Shown here piece after piece: positions 17,746 through 26,108 of a stretch of 64,000 nucleotides of DNA. Within the stretch, counting starts at the first letter, position 1; each line of letters opens with the position of its first letter. The DNA lies in assembly GCA_902798285.1 (NCBI GenBank), contig CADBVZ010000007.1:1-64000 (forward strand). Direction: 5' to 3'. The stretch comes from an uncultured Prevotella sp. (GTDB taxonomy: Bacteria > Bacteroidota > Bacteroidia > Bacteroidales > Bacteroidaceae). Below the pieces are notes generated by a model. It saw only the letters and a list, made by a program, of their open reading frames with translations. It was not told where the DNA came from and searched no databases. The position numbers and the translations under genes are program-made.

Positions 17746-18318
17746 TTAGAATGAGTGTGTTTCCAAGAAGGACTTGAAAGCGGGGAGGTAGCCTTCTGGA
17801 ATGTGGATAATCTCGTTACCGATATAGACACAGTCGTTGTGATCGACTTTCTTGATTTTGTCGACATGGACGATGTAGGAACGATGGATGCGAAGAAACT
17901 TGTCTTTGGGCAACATTTCTTCTACAGCCTTCATTGTCAGGTGAGTAATCAGTGCCTTGGGCTCATTGTCAAGGTAGAACATCACATAGTCCTTCATGCC
18001 ATTTACATAAGTAATCTTGTCGATAGCGATGTTGCGCCATTCTCCCTCTACACGGATAAAGAGAGAATTTGGTTGTTGTGGTTGTGGAGCTATCGGCTGT
18101 TGATATTGCTTCTTGGCTTTCTCGACGGCAGCAAGGAACTTGTTATATCGGATGGGCTTCAGCAGGAAGTCGAGCGCATTCACCTCGTAGCTCTCGAAAG
18201 CATACTCCTTGAAGGCGGTGGTGAAGACGACACGCGTCTCTTCAGGCAGACTATGGGCCAGCTCCATCCCATCGATGTTCGGCATCTGAATGTCGAGGAA
18301 CAGCAAGTCGGGCTTTTT
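17746..18318 (-). pseudogene. 5'-truncated LytTR response regulator, copy B
   Basis: The frame begins at codons for KKPDLLFLDIQMPNIDGMEL, so it keeps the phospho-acceptor Asp and most of the receiver but lacks roughly the first 45-50 residues with the acidic pocket and any ATG. An in-frame TAA lies immediately upstream at the junction with an A/T-rich stretch. The LytTR domain is intact and ends LETHSF. It is the inverted partner of copy A. Upstream of the break is the promoter region of the GH28 gene, so the 5' end was probably replaced by rearrangement. Confidence 0.85.
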
Positions 18319-18695
18319 TTATTTTAAATTGTTAATACTTTGTTTCTGTCGTTTTATGACTTGTTTTCGTCTTTTGACAGTGCAAAGGTATGAAGAATAA
18401 GAGCAGATTTCAAATCACTTTCGACGTTTACCCCCATGTCTTTCGACGTTTGCCAGAAAATGGGGGCGAAAAAGCAAAAAGTATAGTTAGAATTCATCAC
18501 AAATGCCTATCTTTGAGCAAAAGCTCGAAGATAGGCTGCATCTCGGAAGAACAAAGAAAAAGTTTTTTTTCTTTGGTTTTTCTCTCGATTTGGATAAATT
18601 TCTCACGCTCAAGAATGCGAATTTATTTGTATTCTCTTCGCTTAATCGAAATTTTGCACTATCTTTGCACCCACAAACAAACTACTGATCAGAAT
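18319..18695 (+). promoter_or_regulatory. Long upstream region of the second GH28 gene
   Basis: This 377-base stretch has two TATCTTTG elements, at 18508-18515 and 18660-18667. The second lies 28 bases before the GH28 start and is the likelier promoter. Between them is a hairpin-forming segment, CAAAGAAAAA (18552-18561) pairing with TTTTTCTTTG (18566-18575), inside sequence that reminds me of a promoter-linked repeat seen in other Prevotella upstream regions (from memory only). An ORF extending through this stretch is in frame with GH28 but lacks a signal peptide and crosses both promoters. Confidence 0.5.
18418..18515 (+). promoter_or_regulatory. Shared pectin-gene promoter element, copy 1
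   Basis: The segment 18447-18515 starts CGTTTGCC, continues through an AAAATGGGGG tract and CAAAAAG, and ends in the -7 element TATCTTTG, 69 bases in all. The same arrangement occurs at 20307-20375 (69 bases) and 40477-40544 (68 bases). In this copy the CTTTCGACGTTT half-site is doubled, at 18418 and 18440, a 22-bp period that fits two helical turns. I infer an activator site; the cognate regulator is unknown. Confidence 0.6.
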
Positions 18696-20093
18696 ATGAA
18701 ACAACGATTATTTTTGAGTCTTGCATTAAGTCTCTGTATGACAAGCATGCTGGCCAACGGCATTTATTATGTCAAAGACTTCGGTGCCAAGGGCGATGGT
18801 AAGGCGCTCGATCACATAGCTATCAACAAGGCTATTGAGGCAGCTACGAATGCTGGTGGAGGGCAAGTAGTGCTATCCCCTGGTACTTATCTCTGTGGAA
18901 GCATTCGTTTGAAAAGCAATGTGGACTTGCACTTGATGGCTGGTGCCAAGATTCTGGCTGCTCCAGGAGAGATGAAGGTCTACGACGAGAGTGAGTCGTT
19001 TGGCGGATTTCCAGAATATCAGGATGGAGGGCACACTTATTTTCACAACTCTCTGATATGGGCAGAGGGCCAGCAGAACATCAGCATCACAGGGCGAGGA
19101 TTGATAGATGGTGAAGGATTGACAAAGCACGATACGGAAAATGCCGGCAACGTGCAAGGAGGATCGATTGGCACTGGTGACAAGTCGATTGCCTTGAAAC
19201 TCTGTCGTAACGTCACCATCCGCGACATCACCATCTATCGAGGAGGGCACTTTTCCATTATCGCCACTGGGTGTGATATCGGAACAATTGATAATGTAAC
19301 CATCGACACCAATCGCGACGGCATTGACATCGACTGCTGCAAGTATTTTACAGTCAGCAACACGAAAGTTAACACTCCTAACGACGATGCCATCGTACTG
19401 AAAAGTTCGTATGCGCTGAAGAAGCCTGTGCTCTGTGAACATATCCTCATTACTAATTGTATCGTGACAGGCTATAAGCTCGGCACTTTCCTCAGTGGTG
19501 AGTATATCCCGGAGAAAGTGAACTGGGTATGTGGACGCATTAAACTTGGTACGGAGTCGAATGGTGGCTATCGCAACATCACCATTTCCAACTGCACCTG
19601 TATGTGGAGCAGCGGTCTTGCTTTTGAGGAGGTGGATCAGGGCAGAATGGAGAACATCGTAGTCGATAATATCTCGATGAGTCATGTTCACCATTATCCC
19701 ATTTATATCACGACTGGTTGCAGAAATCGTGGTCCGAAAGAGATTACAAGAATGTCATCTGCCCGTGATATATATATTAATAATGTGATAGCTGATGACT
19801 GTGATTCTCTCGCTGGCATCATTATTACAGGTATGGAGAGCGAGCCAATCAGGAATGTCTCACTGAGTAACATCCGCATCCAGTATCGTGGTGGCGGCAA
19901 AAGGGTGGAAACACCCTATCGTGAACAGGGCACGAATTATCCAGAACCCCGTTGGGCTGGTCCTACCCCAGCCTATGGCCTCTTCGCCCGTCATGTCGAT
20001 GGTCTACGTCTACACAATGTGCAATTTGAGCTATTATCTCCCGACGAACGACCAGATATCATTATAGAAGATGTAAAGAACATAGACCAATAA
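18696..20093 (+). CDS. GH28 polygalacturonase-family hydrolase
   Basis: 465 residues from ATG 18696, chosen because it gives a signal peptide (MKQRLFLSLALSLCMTSMLA) and sits just after the promoter at 18660. GH28 blocks: YVKDFGAKGDGKALD, NRDGIDIDCC, NDDAIVLKSS, and KLGTESNGGYRN in place of the usual G-H-G and R-x-K segments. The NxD and DD acids are clear, while the His region is divergent, as in GH28 subgroups acting on rhamnogalacturonan or unusual pectin ends. It is predicted to be secreted. A 47-codon remnant starts 3 bases after its stop. Confidence 0.85.
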   Translation: MKQRLFLSLALSLCMTSMLANGIYYVKDFGAKGDGKALDHIAINKAIEAATNAGGGQVVLSPGTYLCGSIRLKSNVDLHLMAGAKILAAPGEMKVYDESESFGGFPEYQDGGHTYFHNSLIWAEGQQNISITGRGLIDGEGLTKHDTENAGNVQGGSIGTGDKSIALKLCRNVTIRDITIYRGGHFSIIATGCDIGTIDNVTIDTNRDGIDIDCCKYFTVSNTKVNTPNDDAIVLKSSYALKKPVLCEHILITNCIVTGYKLGTFLSGEYIPEKVNWVCGRIKLGTESNGGYRNITISNCTCMWSSGLAFEEVDQGRMENIVVDNISMSHVHHYPIYITTGCRNRGPKEITRMSSARDIYINNVIADDCDSLAGIIITGMESEPIRNVSLSNIRIQYRGGGKRVETPYREQGTNYPEPRWAGPTPAYGLFARHVDGLRLHNVQFELLSPDERPDIIIEDVKNIDQ

Positions 20094-20096
20094 AAT

Positions 20097-20240
20097 ATGA
20101 CAGAAAGAGCTTATTCGATAATCATTGCGTTACTACTCTTGTGTAGCAATATAGCAATGGGAGCGGTTCCTGAAGAGATCAGATACATTTTGATGCCTGC
20201 GGAGCTGAAGAGCTTGGTCGGCGGGTGTTCGCAAGGATGA
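20097..20240 (+). pseudogene. N-terminal remnant of a secreted protein
   Basis: ATG at 20097 opens 47 codons that begin with a plausible signal peptide (YSIIIALLLCSNIAMG) and then AVPEEIRYILMPAELKSL before stopping at TGA. It is tightly coupled to the GH28 gene. The signal-peptide start followed by an early stop suggests a gene cut off after about 40 codons. I do not recognise the family. Confidence 0.45.
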
Positions 20241-20306
20241 GGGAGACCTGTATCGTTTCTGACAGGATTCATAATGGCGCATCGGATGCCTCAAAATCGC
20301 CTTCGA

Positions 20307-20375
20307 CGTTTGCCCAAAAATAGGGATGAAATATCAAAAAGTAAAGCTGGGTATCATCGTAAATACCTATCTTTG
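20307..20375 (+). promoter_or_regulatory. Shared pectin-gene promoter element, copy 2
   Basis: 69 bases from CGTTTGCC through AAAAATAGGGATG and CAAAAAGTAAAG to TATCTTTG. It aligns without gaps to copy 1, including the preceding TTCGA. The TATCTTTG lies 23 bases before the ATG at 20399 and is followed by GCACCCACAAACTAC. Confidence 0.65.
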
Positions 20376-20398
20376 CACCCACAAACTACGAAATAAAT

Positions 20399-20893
20399 AT
20401 GAAGAAACAATTATTGACTTGGTGCCTAATGGTTATGGCTATATGCAACGCACAGGCACAAGAGATCTTAGAAACGGACATTGCCAGACATAACTTTTTC
20501 TATGCTGGACAAAGTAAGCAGCGACGGATGTTCATTGTGAAGGATGGACAGATAATCTGGAGTTATCAGGATCAGCTGGGCCGTGGAGAAGTCAGCGATG
20601 CTATATTGATGAGTGACGGAAATATTCTGGTGGCACATCAGTACGGTGTGGCAGAGGTAACAAAGGATCAGCAGACGGTGTGGAGCTATGCAGCTCCTGA
20701 GGGAACGGAGATTCATACTATCCAGCCCATCGGACAGACACATGTGGTATTCGTACAAAACGGCAAGCCAGCCAAATGTGTGGTGATGGAAATACCCTCT
20801 TGTCGCATAGCTCGCGAATTCGAACTGCCAATATCAGAGAAAGGACCTGTTTGTGAATCCACAAACAGTCCCAGCTCCTTTCCATCCTTTTGA
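20399..20893 (+). pseudogene. Truncated beta-propeller-like secreted protein
   Basis: The frame has a signal peptide (ending NAQAQ) and repeats of propeller type, for example FIVKDGQIIWSYQDQLGRGE, ISDGNILVA-like (LMSDGNILVAHQYGVAEVTK) and TVWSYAAPEGTEIHTIQP. This resembles PQQ-like or NHL propellers found near pectin genes in Bacteroidetes. Only about two or three blades are present. After about residue 148 the frame turns into unlikely sequence (CESTNSPSSFPSF) and stops, while a different frame becomes coding-like. It has a promoter, so a short secreted product may still be made. Confidence 0.6.
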
Positions 20894-20942
20894 GACTCAA
20901 TACGACACCTATTTACTAGAATATAACGATATCAAGCAATGA
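20841..20942 (+). pseudogene. C-terminal remnant of another gene, coupled to GH115
   Basis: In the frame one base ahead of the propeller ORF, 33 codons read KDLFVNPQTVPAPFHPFETQ and then YDTYLLEYNDIKQ before a TGA at 20940-20942. That stop overlaps the GH115 start codon as ATGA, the usual sign of translational coupling to an upstream gene. It is therefore probably the genuine 3' end of a former gene in front of GH115, joined to a foreign 5' half. I do not recognise the family. Confidence 0.5.
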
Positions 20943-23341
20943 AACGAATACTGATTTTACTTTTCACTTTTCACTTTTCTCTTTTCACTTCTTATGCAGA
21001 GGTGGTATGGTTCGACGGGCAGCACCCTATTACATATAGCATGCCTAAAAAGGTGGAGTCTGTGGTGAAGATTGCCCTTGAGATGTGGAAAGATGATATG
21101 CGTCAGGTGACGGGAATGATGCCTGTTACATCTAACAAGGCAACCATTAAAATCGTACAGGTATCGGACATTCCTACAGATGGTTTCCGTATTTATATAA
21201 AAGGAGGGCAAATCATCATTGAGGGAAGCAATGGACGAGGTATGGCCTACGGCCTGTTGGAACTCTCGCGCTTGGCAGGCGTGTCGCCTTGGATATGGTG
21301 GGGCGATGTGGTGCCGGAGAAGAAAGACCGCTTAGTGATGAGCGATGATTTCATAACGGAGCAAAGTCCGAGTGTGGAATATCGTGGCATCTTCCTCAAC
21401 GACGAAGACTGGAGCCTGCGTCCATGGAGTAGTAAGAACTATGAGCCTTCTGATGAAGGGAGTATAGGCATTAAGACCTATCAAAAAATCTTTGAGTTGC
21501 TATTGCGCTTACGGGCCAATACCATCTGGCCAGCCATGCATCCTGGCACCACGGCATTTTTCAAGATACCAGGGGCAAAGGCAATGGCTGATAGTTGTGG
21601 TATCGTCATTGGCACCTCACATTGTGAGCCGTTACTGAGAAATAACGTCGATGAGTGGGATATCGCTGAGCGGGGAGACTTTAATTATCGCACGAACCGT
21701 GAGGCAGTGCATCAGTATTGGATAGAACGCCTCCAAGAGGTGAAGAAGTCGAAGGACAACATGTTTACTATCGGCATGCGAGGCATCCACGACAGTTCGA
21801 TGGAGGGCTACAAGTCAGAACAGGAGAAGTTCGACGGACTGCAACAAGTGATCAACGACCAGCAGGAACTACTTCGGAAGTATATAGACGATCCTACCAA
21901 GCTGATGCAGGTCTTTGTACCTTATAAAGAGGTGCTGCAGCTCTATGAAGGGCTACGAGTAGGCGACGGCACGTCGGGGATGAAAGGATTGCAGGTGCCT
22001 GATTATGTCACCTTGATGTGGTGCGATGACAATTATGGTTATATGACCAGACTGTCGAATGCGGAAGAGCAAAAACGAATCGGTGGAGGTGGCGTGTACT
22101 ATCATCTCTCTTACTGGGGTCGTCCACATGACTACCTCTGGCTAACTACCACTCAACCTGGATTGGTCTATAACGAGATGCGCCAGGCCTACGACCATAA
22201 CGTCAGGAAACTCTGGATTGTGAATGTCCACGATGTGAAAGTGGCTGGTTACGACCTCGAGCTCTTCCTCGATATGGCATGGAACATTGATTGCGTAAAA
22301 GGAAATACACTCAATGATCACTATCAGTTATGGCTCTGTCGGGAGTTCGGACAGGAGGTTGGCATGAAGCTTTTCCCTGTGATGCATGAGTTCTATCAGC
22401 TATGTGGTATCCGTCGCCCGGAGTTTATGGGCTGGAATCAGGTGGAAGTGGATAAGAAGCTTTATGACCGCGGTCTTTCTCAGGTTCGCAACAGCGATTG
22501 GACACAGGAACAATGCGATTGGTTTGAAGGGCGCTTTGCTGCGCTCAGCCATGAAGCGGAGGAGATAGGAAAGTCTGTGCGACCCGATCTCGCTGATGCC
22601 TATTTTGCTGCCATCAAGTATCCCGTTCAGGCCGCAGCTGCCCAATGTGAGAAGATGTTGGAAGCCCAGCGAGCCCGTCTGTTTGCCAATGGTAGTACCC
22701 GTAGTGATATATTTGAGAATCAGGATAAGCTTCGTCTGGCCGTTGCCCGCAGCTATGCAGCCTATGATCGTATTCATCAGCTGACGGACTATTACAACAA
22801 TCAAATGGCTGGTGGAAAATGGAAGAATCTGATGTGCGACCATCCGCGTGATCTGCCCGTGTTCTGGGCTCCGCTGACACCTGTAGTGAGTGAAAAGATA
22901 GAAATGAAAGGTGTAAAGATTACAGAGAAAAAAGATTGTCCCTTTACTTCTGTCAATGCCTGCGATTATACATCAGCCTCTGATGGTGCAAAGATTATTC
23001 AGATGCTGGGCCATTCGATGAAGGCAGTAGCCCTGCCCAAGGATGCTTCACTTACTTATCGCTTTGACATGAAAGAGGATGGGGAGTATATGCTTCAGAC
23101 AGCACTCATCCCCACCCAACCCAATGATAACGGCGATCTGCGCTATAGCGTCAGCATCGATGATCAGGAGCCTGTGGTCTTCAATCTGAAAGAGCCTTTC
23201 CGTTCAGAAGAGTGGAAACAGAATGTGCTTCGCGGTCAGGCCCTCCGCCAACAGAAAGTCAGTCTCAGCAAAGGCAATCATACCCTCACCATTCGTGCTC
23301 TCGATGCCCACATCGTAGTGGATCAATGGAGCGTGCAATAA
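20939..23341 (+). CDS. GH115 alpha-glucuronidase-family enzyme
   Basis: 800 residues with a signal peptide ending TSYA. The body matches GH115: GRGMAYGLLELSRLAGVSPW, WWGDVVPEKKD, EYRGIFLNDEDWSLRPW, LLRLRANTIWPAMHPGT, GIVIGTSHCEPLLRNN and WGRPHDYLWL. GH115 enzymes remove 1,2-linked (4-O-methyl-)glucuronic acid from xylan, and some act on arabinogalactan side chains; which applies here is not determined. The protein ends VVDQWSVQ, slightly shorter than I expect for the family, and its last 19 bases overlap the convergent GH3 gene. The signal peptide is coded by a heptanucleotide repeat. Confidence 0.88.
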   Translation: MKRILILLFTFHFSLFTSYAEVVWFDGQHPITYSMPKKVESVVKIALEMWKDDMRQVTGMMPVTSNKATIKIVQVSDIPTDGFRIYIKGGQIIIEGSNGRGMAYGLLELSRLAGVSPWIWWGDVVPEKKDRLVMSDDFITEQSPSVEYRGIFLNDEDWSLRPWSSKNYEPSDEGSIGIKTYQKIFELLLRLRANTIWPAMHPGTTAFFKIPGAKAMADSCGIVIGTSHCEPLLRNNVDEWDIAERGDFNYRTNREAVHQYWIERLQEVKKSKDNMFTIGMRGIHDSSMEGYKSEQEKFDGLQQVINDQQELLRKYIDDPTKLMQVFVPYKEVLQLYEGLRVGDGTSGMKGLQVPDYVTLMWCDDNYGYMTRLSNAEEQKRIGGGGVYYHLSYWGRPHDYLWLTTTQPGLVYNEMRQAYDHNVRKLWIVNVHDVKVAGYDLELFLDMAWNIDCVKGNTLNDHYQLWLCREFGQEVGMKLFPVMHEFYQLCGIRRPEFMGWNQVEVDKKLYDRGLSQVRNSDWTQEQCDWFEGRFAALSHEAEEIGKSVRPDLADAYFAAIKYPVQAAAAQCEKMLEAQRARLFANGSTRSDIFENQDKLRLAVARSYAAYDRIHQLTDYYNNQMAGGKWKNLMCDHPRDLPVFWAPLTPVVSEKIEMKGVKITEKKDCPFTSVNACDYTSASDGAKIIQMLGHSMKAVALPKDASLTYRFDMKEDGEYMLQTALIPTQPNDNGDLRYSVSIDDQEPVVFNLKEPFRSEEWKQNVLRGQALRQQKVSLSKGNHTLTIRALDAHIVVDQWSVQ
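20959..20990 (+). repeat. Heptanucleotide repeat inside the GH115 signal peptide
   Basis: Three copies of ACTTTTC and one TCTTTTC lie head to tail from 20959 to 20986, followed by ACTT. They encode TFHFSLFT in the hydrophobic core of the signal peptide. Seven is not a multiple of three, so gain or loss of one unit would shift the frame and remove the protein. Only four units are present, so slippage rates may be low. Confidence 0.6.
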
Positions 23342-25911
23342 ATCTTCTTTAAGTCTTTATCTGCACTCGAGTTGCCTACCATCAGTTCGTAGCGTCCTGG
23401 AACTACGCGCATGGTGTTGGTCTTAGCATCCCATCCTTCAAAGCTGCTGCGAGGAAGGTCGATAGTAACCATCTTCGACTCACCAGGGTTGAGGGAAACT
23501 TGGGTGTAAGCACGGAGCGACTTCAATGGTCCCTCTTTGTCTGCAGTATTACGGATGTAAACCTGAACGGTTTCCAGACCTTTCTGAGCGCCAGTGTTCT
23601 TGACGTTCACACGAACCTTATTATTACTATACGAGGGCTTTCCTATCTCGAACTGGGAGTAGCTCAATCCATATCCGAAGGGGAAGAGGGCCTCGCCAGT
23701 GTAATAGCGATAGGTGCGATTCTTCATTGTGTAGTCGAGGAAATCAGGCAATTCGTCTGTGTTCTTATAGAAAGTAACGGGCAACTTACCGCTGGGATTA
23801 TAGTCGCCAAAAAGCACTTCGGCCAAAGCAGTTCCACCCTGCTCTCCTCCATACCAAGCCTGGAGAATGGCATCGCACGTTTCAAGTTCAGGAGTAAGTG
23901 CCATAGCTGATCCGGAGCAATTCACGAAAATGACCTTCTTGCCAGCTTTGTGGAGCATGGCGAGTGTCTCGCGCTGAGCCTTAGGCAGTTCGATGCTGGT
24001 ACGATCGCCACCCTTAAAGCCTTCCTCGTTCACGCGCATCTCCTCACCCTCGAGTTTTGGAGAGATACCACCCACGAATACAACGGTCTCTGCATCGCCA
24101 ATTTGAGCAAGCAATTCCTGATGAGTGGGAGCAACCTTGTGCTGTATATCGAAGCCGAGGAAAGCAAAATCGCTTACCTGTACATAGTCTATCTGGATAC
24201 GATAGTGCTGTCCTGCCTTCACGACCATCTCCTTTTGTGCTCCTTGGATACGGTTGCGAACATTCCAGATGTTGACGATGGTATCGCCATTGACGATGAG
24301 ACGTACCTTGTCGTCCGCATTGATGTTGAAGATAACGGTCTCATCCTTGGTGGGGATGAAAGTGGCATCAAGACGGGCAGAGAAGTTCTCGAGATTTATG
24401 CCTGGGGCAAAGACGGTGTTGCCTCCGTTACTCAGCATAATGGGAGCTGTGAAATCTACAGTAGCAGCTGGAGTGCCCTGCATCTCTGTATTATTATAAT
24501 AGGTGGCCTGCATACCTTTACTACCGAGGGGTGTCTTCAGGTCTGCGAAACGGCTTTCGAACACCTCGTTACGGGTGAGTCCACAACCATTGATAAACTT
24601 TGCTTGAGGAGCAATGGTCTGTATACCTTCAAGAGCAGTAACGGTGCTGGTGGCGAAGCCTGAGTAATTACCCCACTGCATCACACTGTCGATGGCATTA
24701 GCTCCGAGAACGGCTATTTTTGCATCCTTGGCTAACGGCAGGGCCTGATTCTTGTTCTGCAACAACACAATACTCTTACGGGCCATATCGAGTGCCAACT
24801 GTTTGTGGGCATCTGAGGCAACAATATTCTCTGGGATCTTGGTCCAGGGATTCATGCTGTCATCATCGAAATCGCCCAATTCGAAGCGGGCAATGAGCAG
24901 ACGACGAAGACTCTTGTCAAGGTCGGCCTCCTTGATATCCCCTCGACGAACAGCCTCTGGTAGAAGCTTGTATTCTGAGCCACACTCAACATCGGTTCCT
25001 GCCAATACGGCTTGGGCTGAGGCTTCTGCCTGATCCTTGGCTGTATTGTGCCAACGAGGCAAGAAATCGCGTATGGCTCCGCAATCGCTCGTTATCAGAC
25101 CATCGAATCCCCACTCATCACGCAGGATCTGCTGCTCATAACGGGTCTGCGAGCAACAAGGCTGACCATCAATGCGCTGATAGGCACACATGATCTCTGC
25201 CACCTTACCCTCTTGAACCAAAGCCTTGAAAGCAGGTAGATAGGTCTCCCAGAGATCACGCTCGGGCAGGTTCTCGATATTAAACACATGACGATTCCAC
25301 TCCGGACCACTATGAACGGCGAAGTGTTTGGCACAAGCCAACAGCTTTTTATAACCATCTCCCAACCACTGTCCTTCGTAGGTCATGCCTTGAAGGCCAC
25401 GTACTACAGCCAGTCCCATCTTCGACGTGAGATAGGGATCCTCGCCATATGTTTCTTGACCACGTCCCCAACGGGGATCACGGAAAATATTGATATTGGG
25501 TGTCCAGAATGACAAACTCTGATAACGTTTGATGTCTCCTGAGCGCTTGGCTTGCTGGGCTTTCACACGAGCCTCATCGCTTACAGCAGTAAACACCTTG
25601 TGCAACAAGGCATCATCCCACGAGGCAGCCATACCCATCGTGATAGGAAACACCGTGGCAAAACCATTACGCCCCACACCATGTAGAGCCTCGTTCCACC
25701 ATTGGAACTGTGGAATACCCAACCGCTCAATGGCCGGCGAGGTATCCATCATCAGACTTACCTTTTCTTCAAGAGTTAATCGACCTAACAAATCGTCAGC
25801 CCTCTGAGCGGGTGTAAGACTCGCATTCTGATAGGGCATCTGTTGTGCAACTGCAGAAATGTTGATTGTCAGCAGCATCAGGGCTGCCATTAGTTTAATT
25901 TTTGTTTTCAT
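23323..25911 (-). CDS. GH3 glycosidase with PA14 insert
   Basis: 862 residues, secreted (signal ending SAVAQ). Order: GH3 N-terminal barrel with RDPRWGRGQETYGEDP, KHFAVHSGPEWNRH and the nucleophile region GLITSDCGAIRD (Asp about 283); GH3 C-terminal domain; a PA14-like insert about residues 465-600 (GMQATYYNNTEMQGTP); the rest of the C-terminal domain (GEEMRVNEEGFKGGD); and an FN3-like tail. This layout is common for beta-xylosidases and beta-glucosidases of Prevotella. The C-terminus reads KKIYCTLH where the duplicate fragment at 15526 reads KKITVNLTR, so the last residues and the stop come from the antisense of GH115. Confidence 0.9.
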   Translation of the reverse strand: MKTKIKLMAALMLLTINISAVAQQMPYQNASLTPAQRADDLLGRLTLEEKVSLMMDTSPAIERLGIPQFQWWNEALHGVGRNGFATVFPITMGMAASWDDALLHKVFTAVSDEARVKAQQAKRSGDIKRYQSLSFWTPNINIFRDPRWGRGQETYGEDPYLTSKMGLAVVRGLQGMTYEGQWLGDGYKKLLACAKHFAVHSGPEWNRHVFNIENLPERDLWETYLPAFKALVQEGKVAEIMCAYQRIDGQPCCSQTRYEQQILRDEWGFDGLITSDCGAIRDFLPRWHNTAKDQAEASAQAVLAGTDVECGSEYKLLPEAVRRGDIKEADLDKSLRRLLIARFELGDFDDDSMNPWTKIPENIVASDAHKQLALDMARKSIVLLQNKNQALPLAKDAKIAVLGANAIDSVMQWGNYSGFATSTVTALEGIQTIAPQAKFINGCGLTRNEVFESRFADLKTPLGSKGMQATYYNNTEMQGTPAATVDFTAPIMLSNGGNTVFAPGINLENFSARLDATFIPTKDETVIFNINADDKVRLIVNGDTIVNIWNVRNRIQGAQKEMVVKAGQHYRIQIDYVQVSDFAFLGFDIQHKVAPTHQELLAQIGDAETVVFVGGISPKLEGEEMRVNEEGFKGGDRTSIELPKAQRETLAMLHKAGKKVIFVNCSGSAMALTPELETCDAILQAWYGGEQGGTALAEVLFGDYNPSGKLPVTFYKNTDELPDFLDYTMKNRTYRYYTGEALFPFGYGLSYSQFEIGKPSYSNNKVRVNVKNTGAQKGLETVQVYIRNTADKEGPLKSLRAYTQVSLNPGESKMVTIDLPRSSFEGWDAKTNTMRVVPGRYELMVGNSSADKDLKKIYCTLH

Positions 25912-25965
25912 TTTGTCTTAGTTTTATTTTTGACGTTAATTGGGATCAGCAGTTTATTCTGGGTA

Positions 25966-25973
25966 CAAAGATA
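25966..25973 (-). promoter_or_regulatory. -7 element of the GH3 gene
   Basis: On the minus strand TATCTTTG is followed by TACCCAGAATAAACTGCTGAT, close to the leader found before the DUF1593 remnant and the second GH28 gene. The start codon lies about 55 bases downstream. Confidence 0.6.
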
Positions 25974-26091
25974 CAACTTTTTCTTCTCAAATCCAACCAT
26001 TAAAAAATAGCATTATACCCTATAAAACATTATTTAACTATTTTCCGTGCAAGATTTTGGATTCTGATGAGTTATAATAGTAAAAATGATT

Positions 26092-26099
26092 TATTTTTG
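26092..26099 (+). promoter_or_regulatory. -7 element of the serpin gene
   Basis: TATTTTTG followed by CAGG lies only 9 bases before ATG 26109. With transcription starting about 5-7 bases after the element, the mRNA would have almost no leader. The earlier in-frame ATG at 26067 would lie upstream of this promoter. Confidence 0.5.
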
Positions 26100-26108
26100 C
26101 AGGTGATT

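Noticed and set aside
18390-18695. N-terminal extension of the second GH28 by 102 residues
   Set aside because: It crosses two promoter elements and has no family similarity; the ATG at 18696 gives a signal peptide.
15526-20942. Insertion sequence or integron as cause of the scrambled zone
   Set aside because: No transposase, integrase, terminal inverted repeats or target duplications were found; only gene fragments and ordinary promoters.
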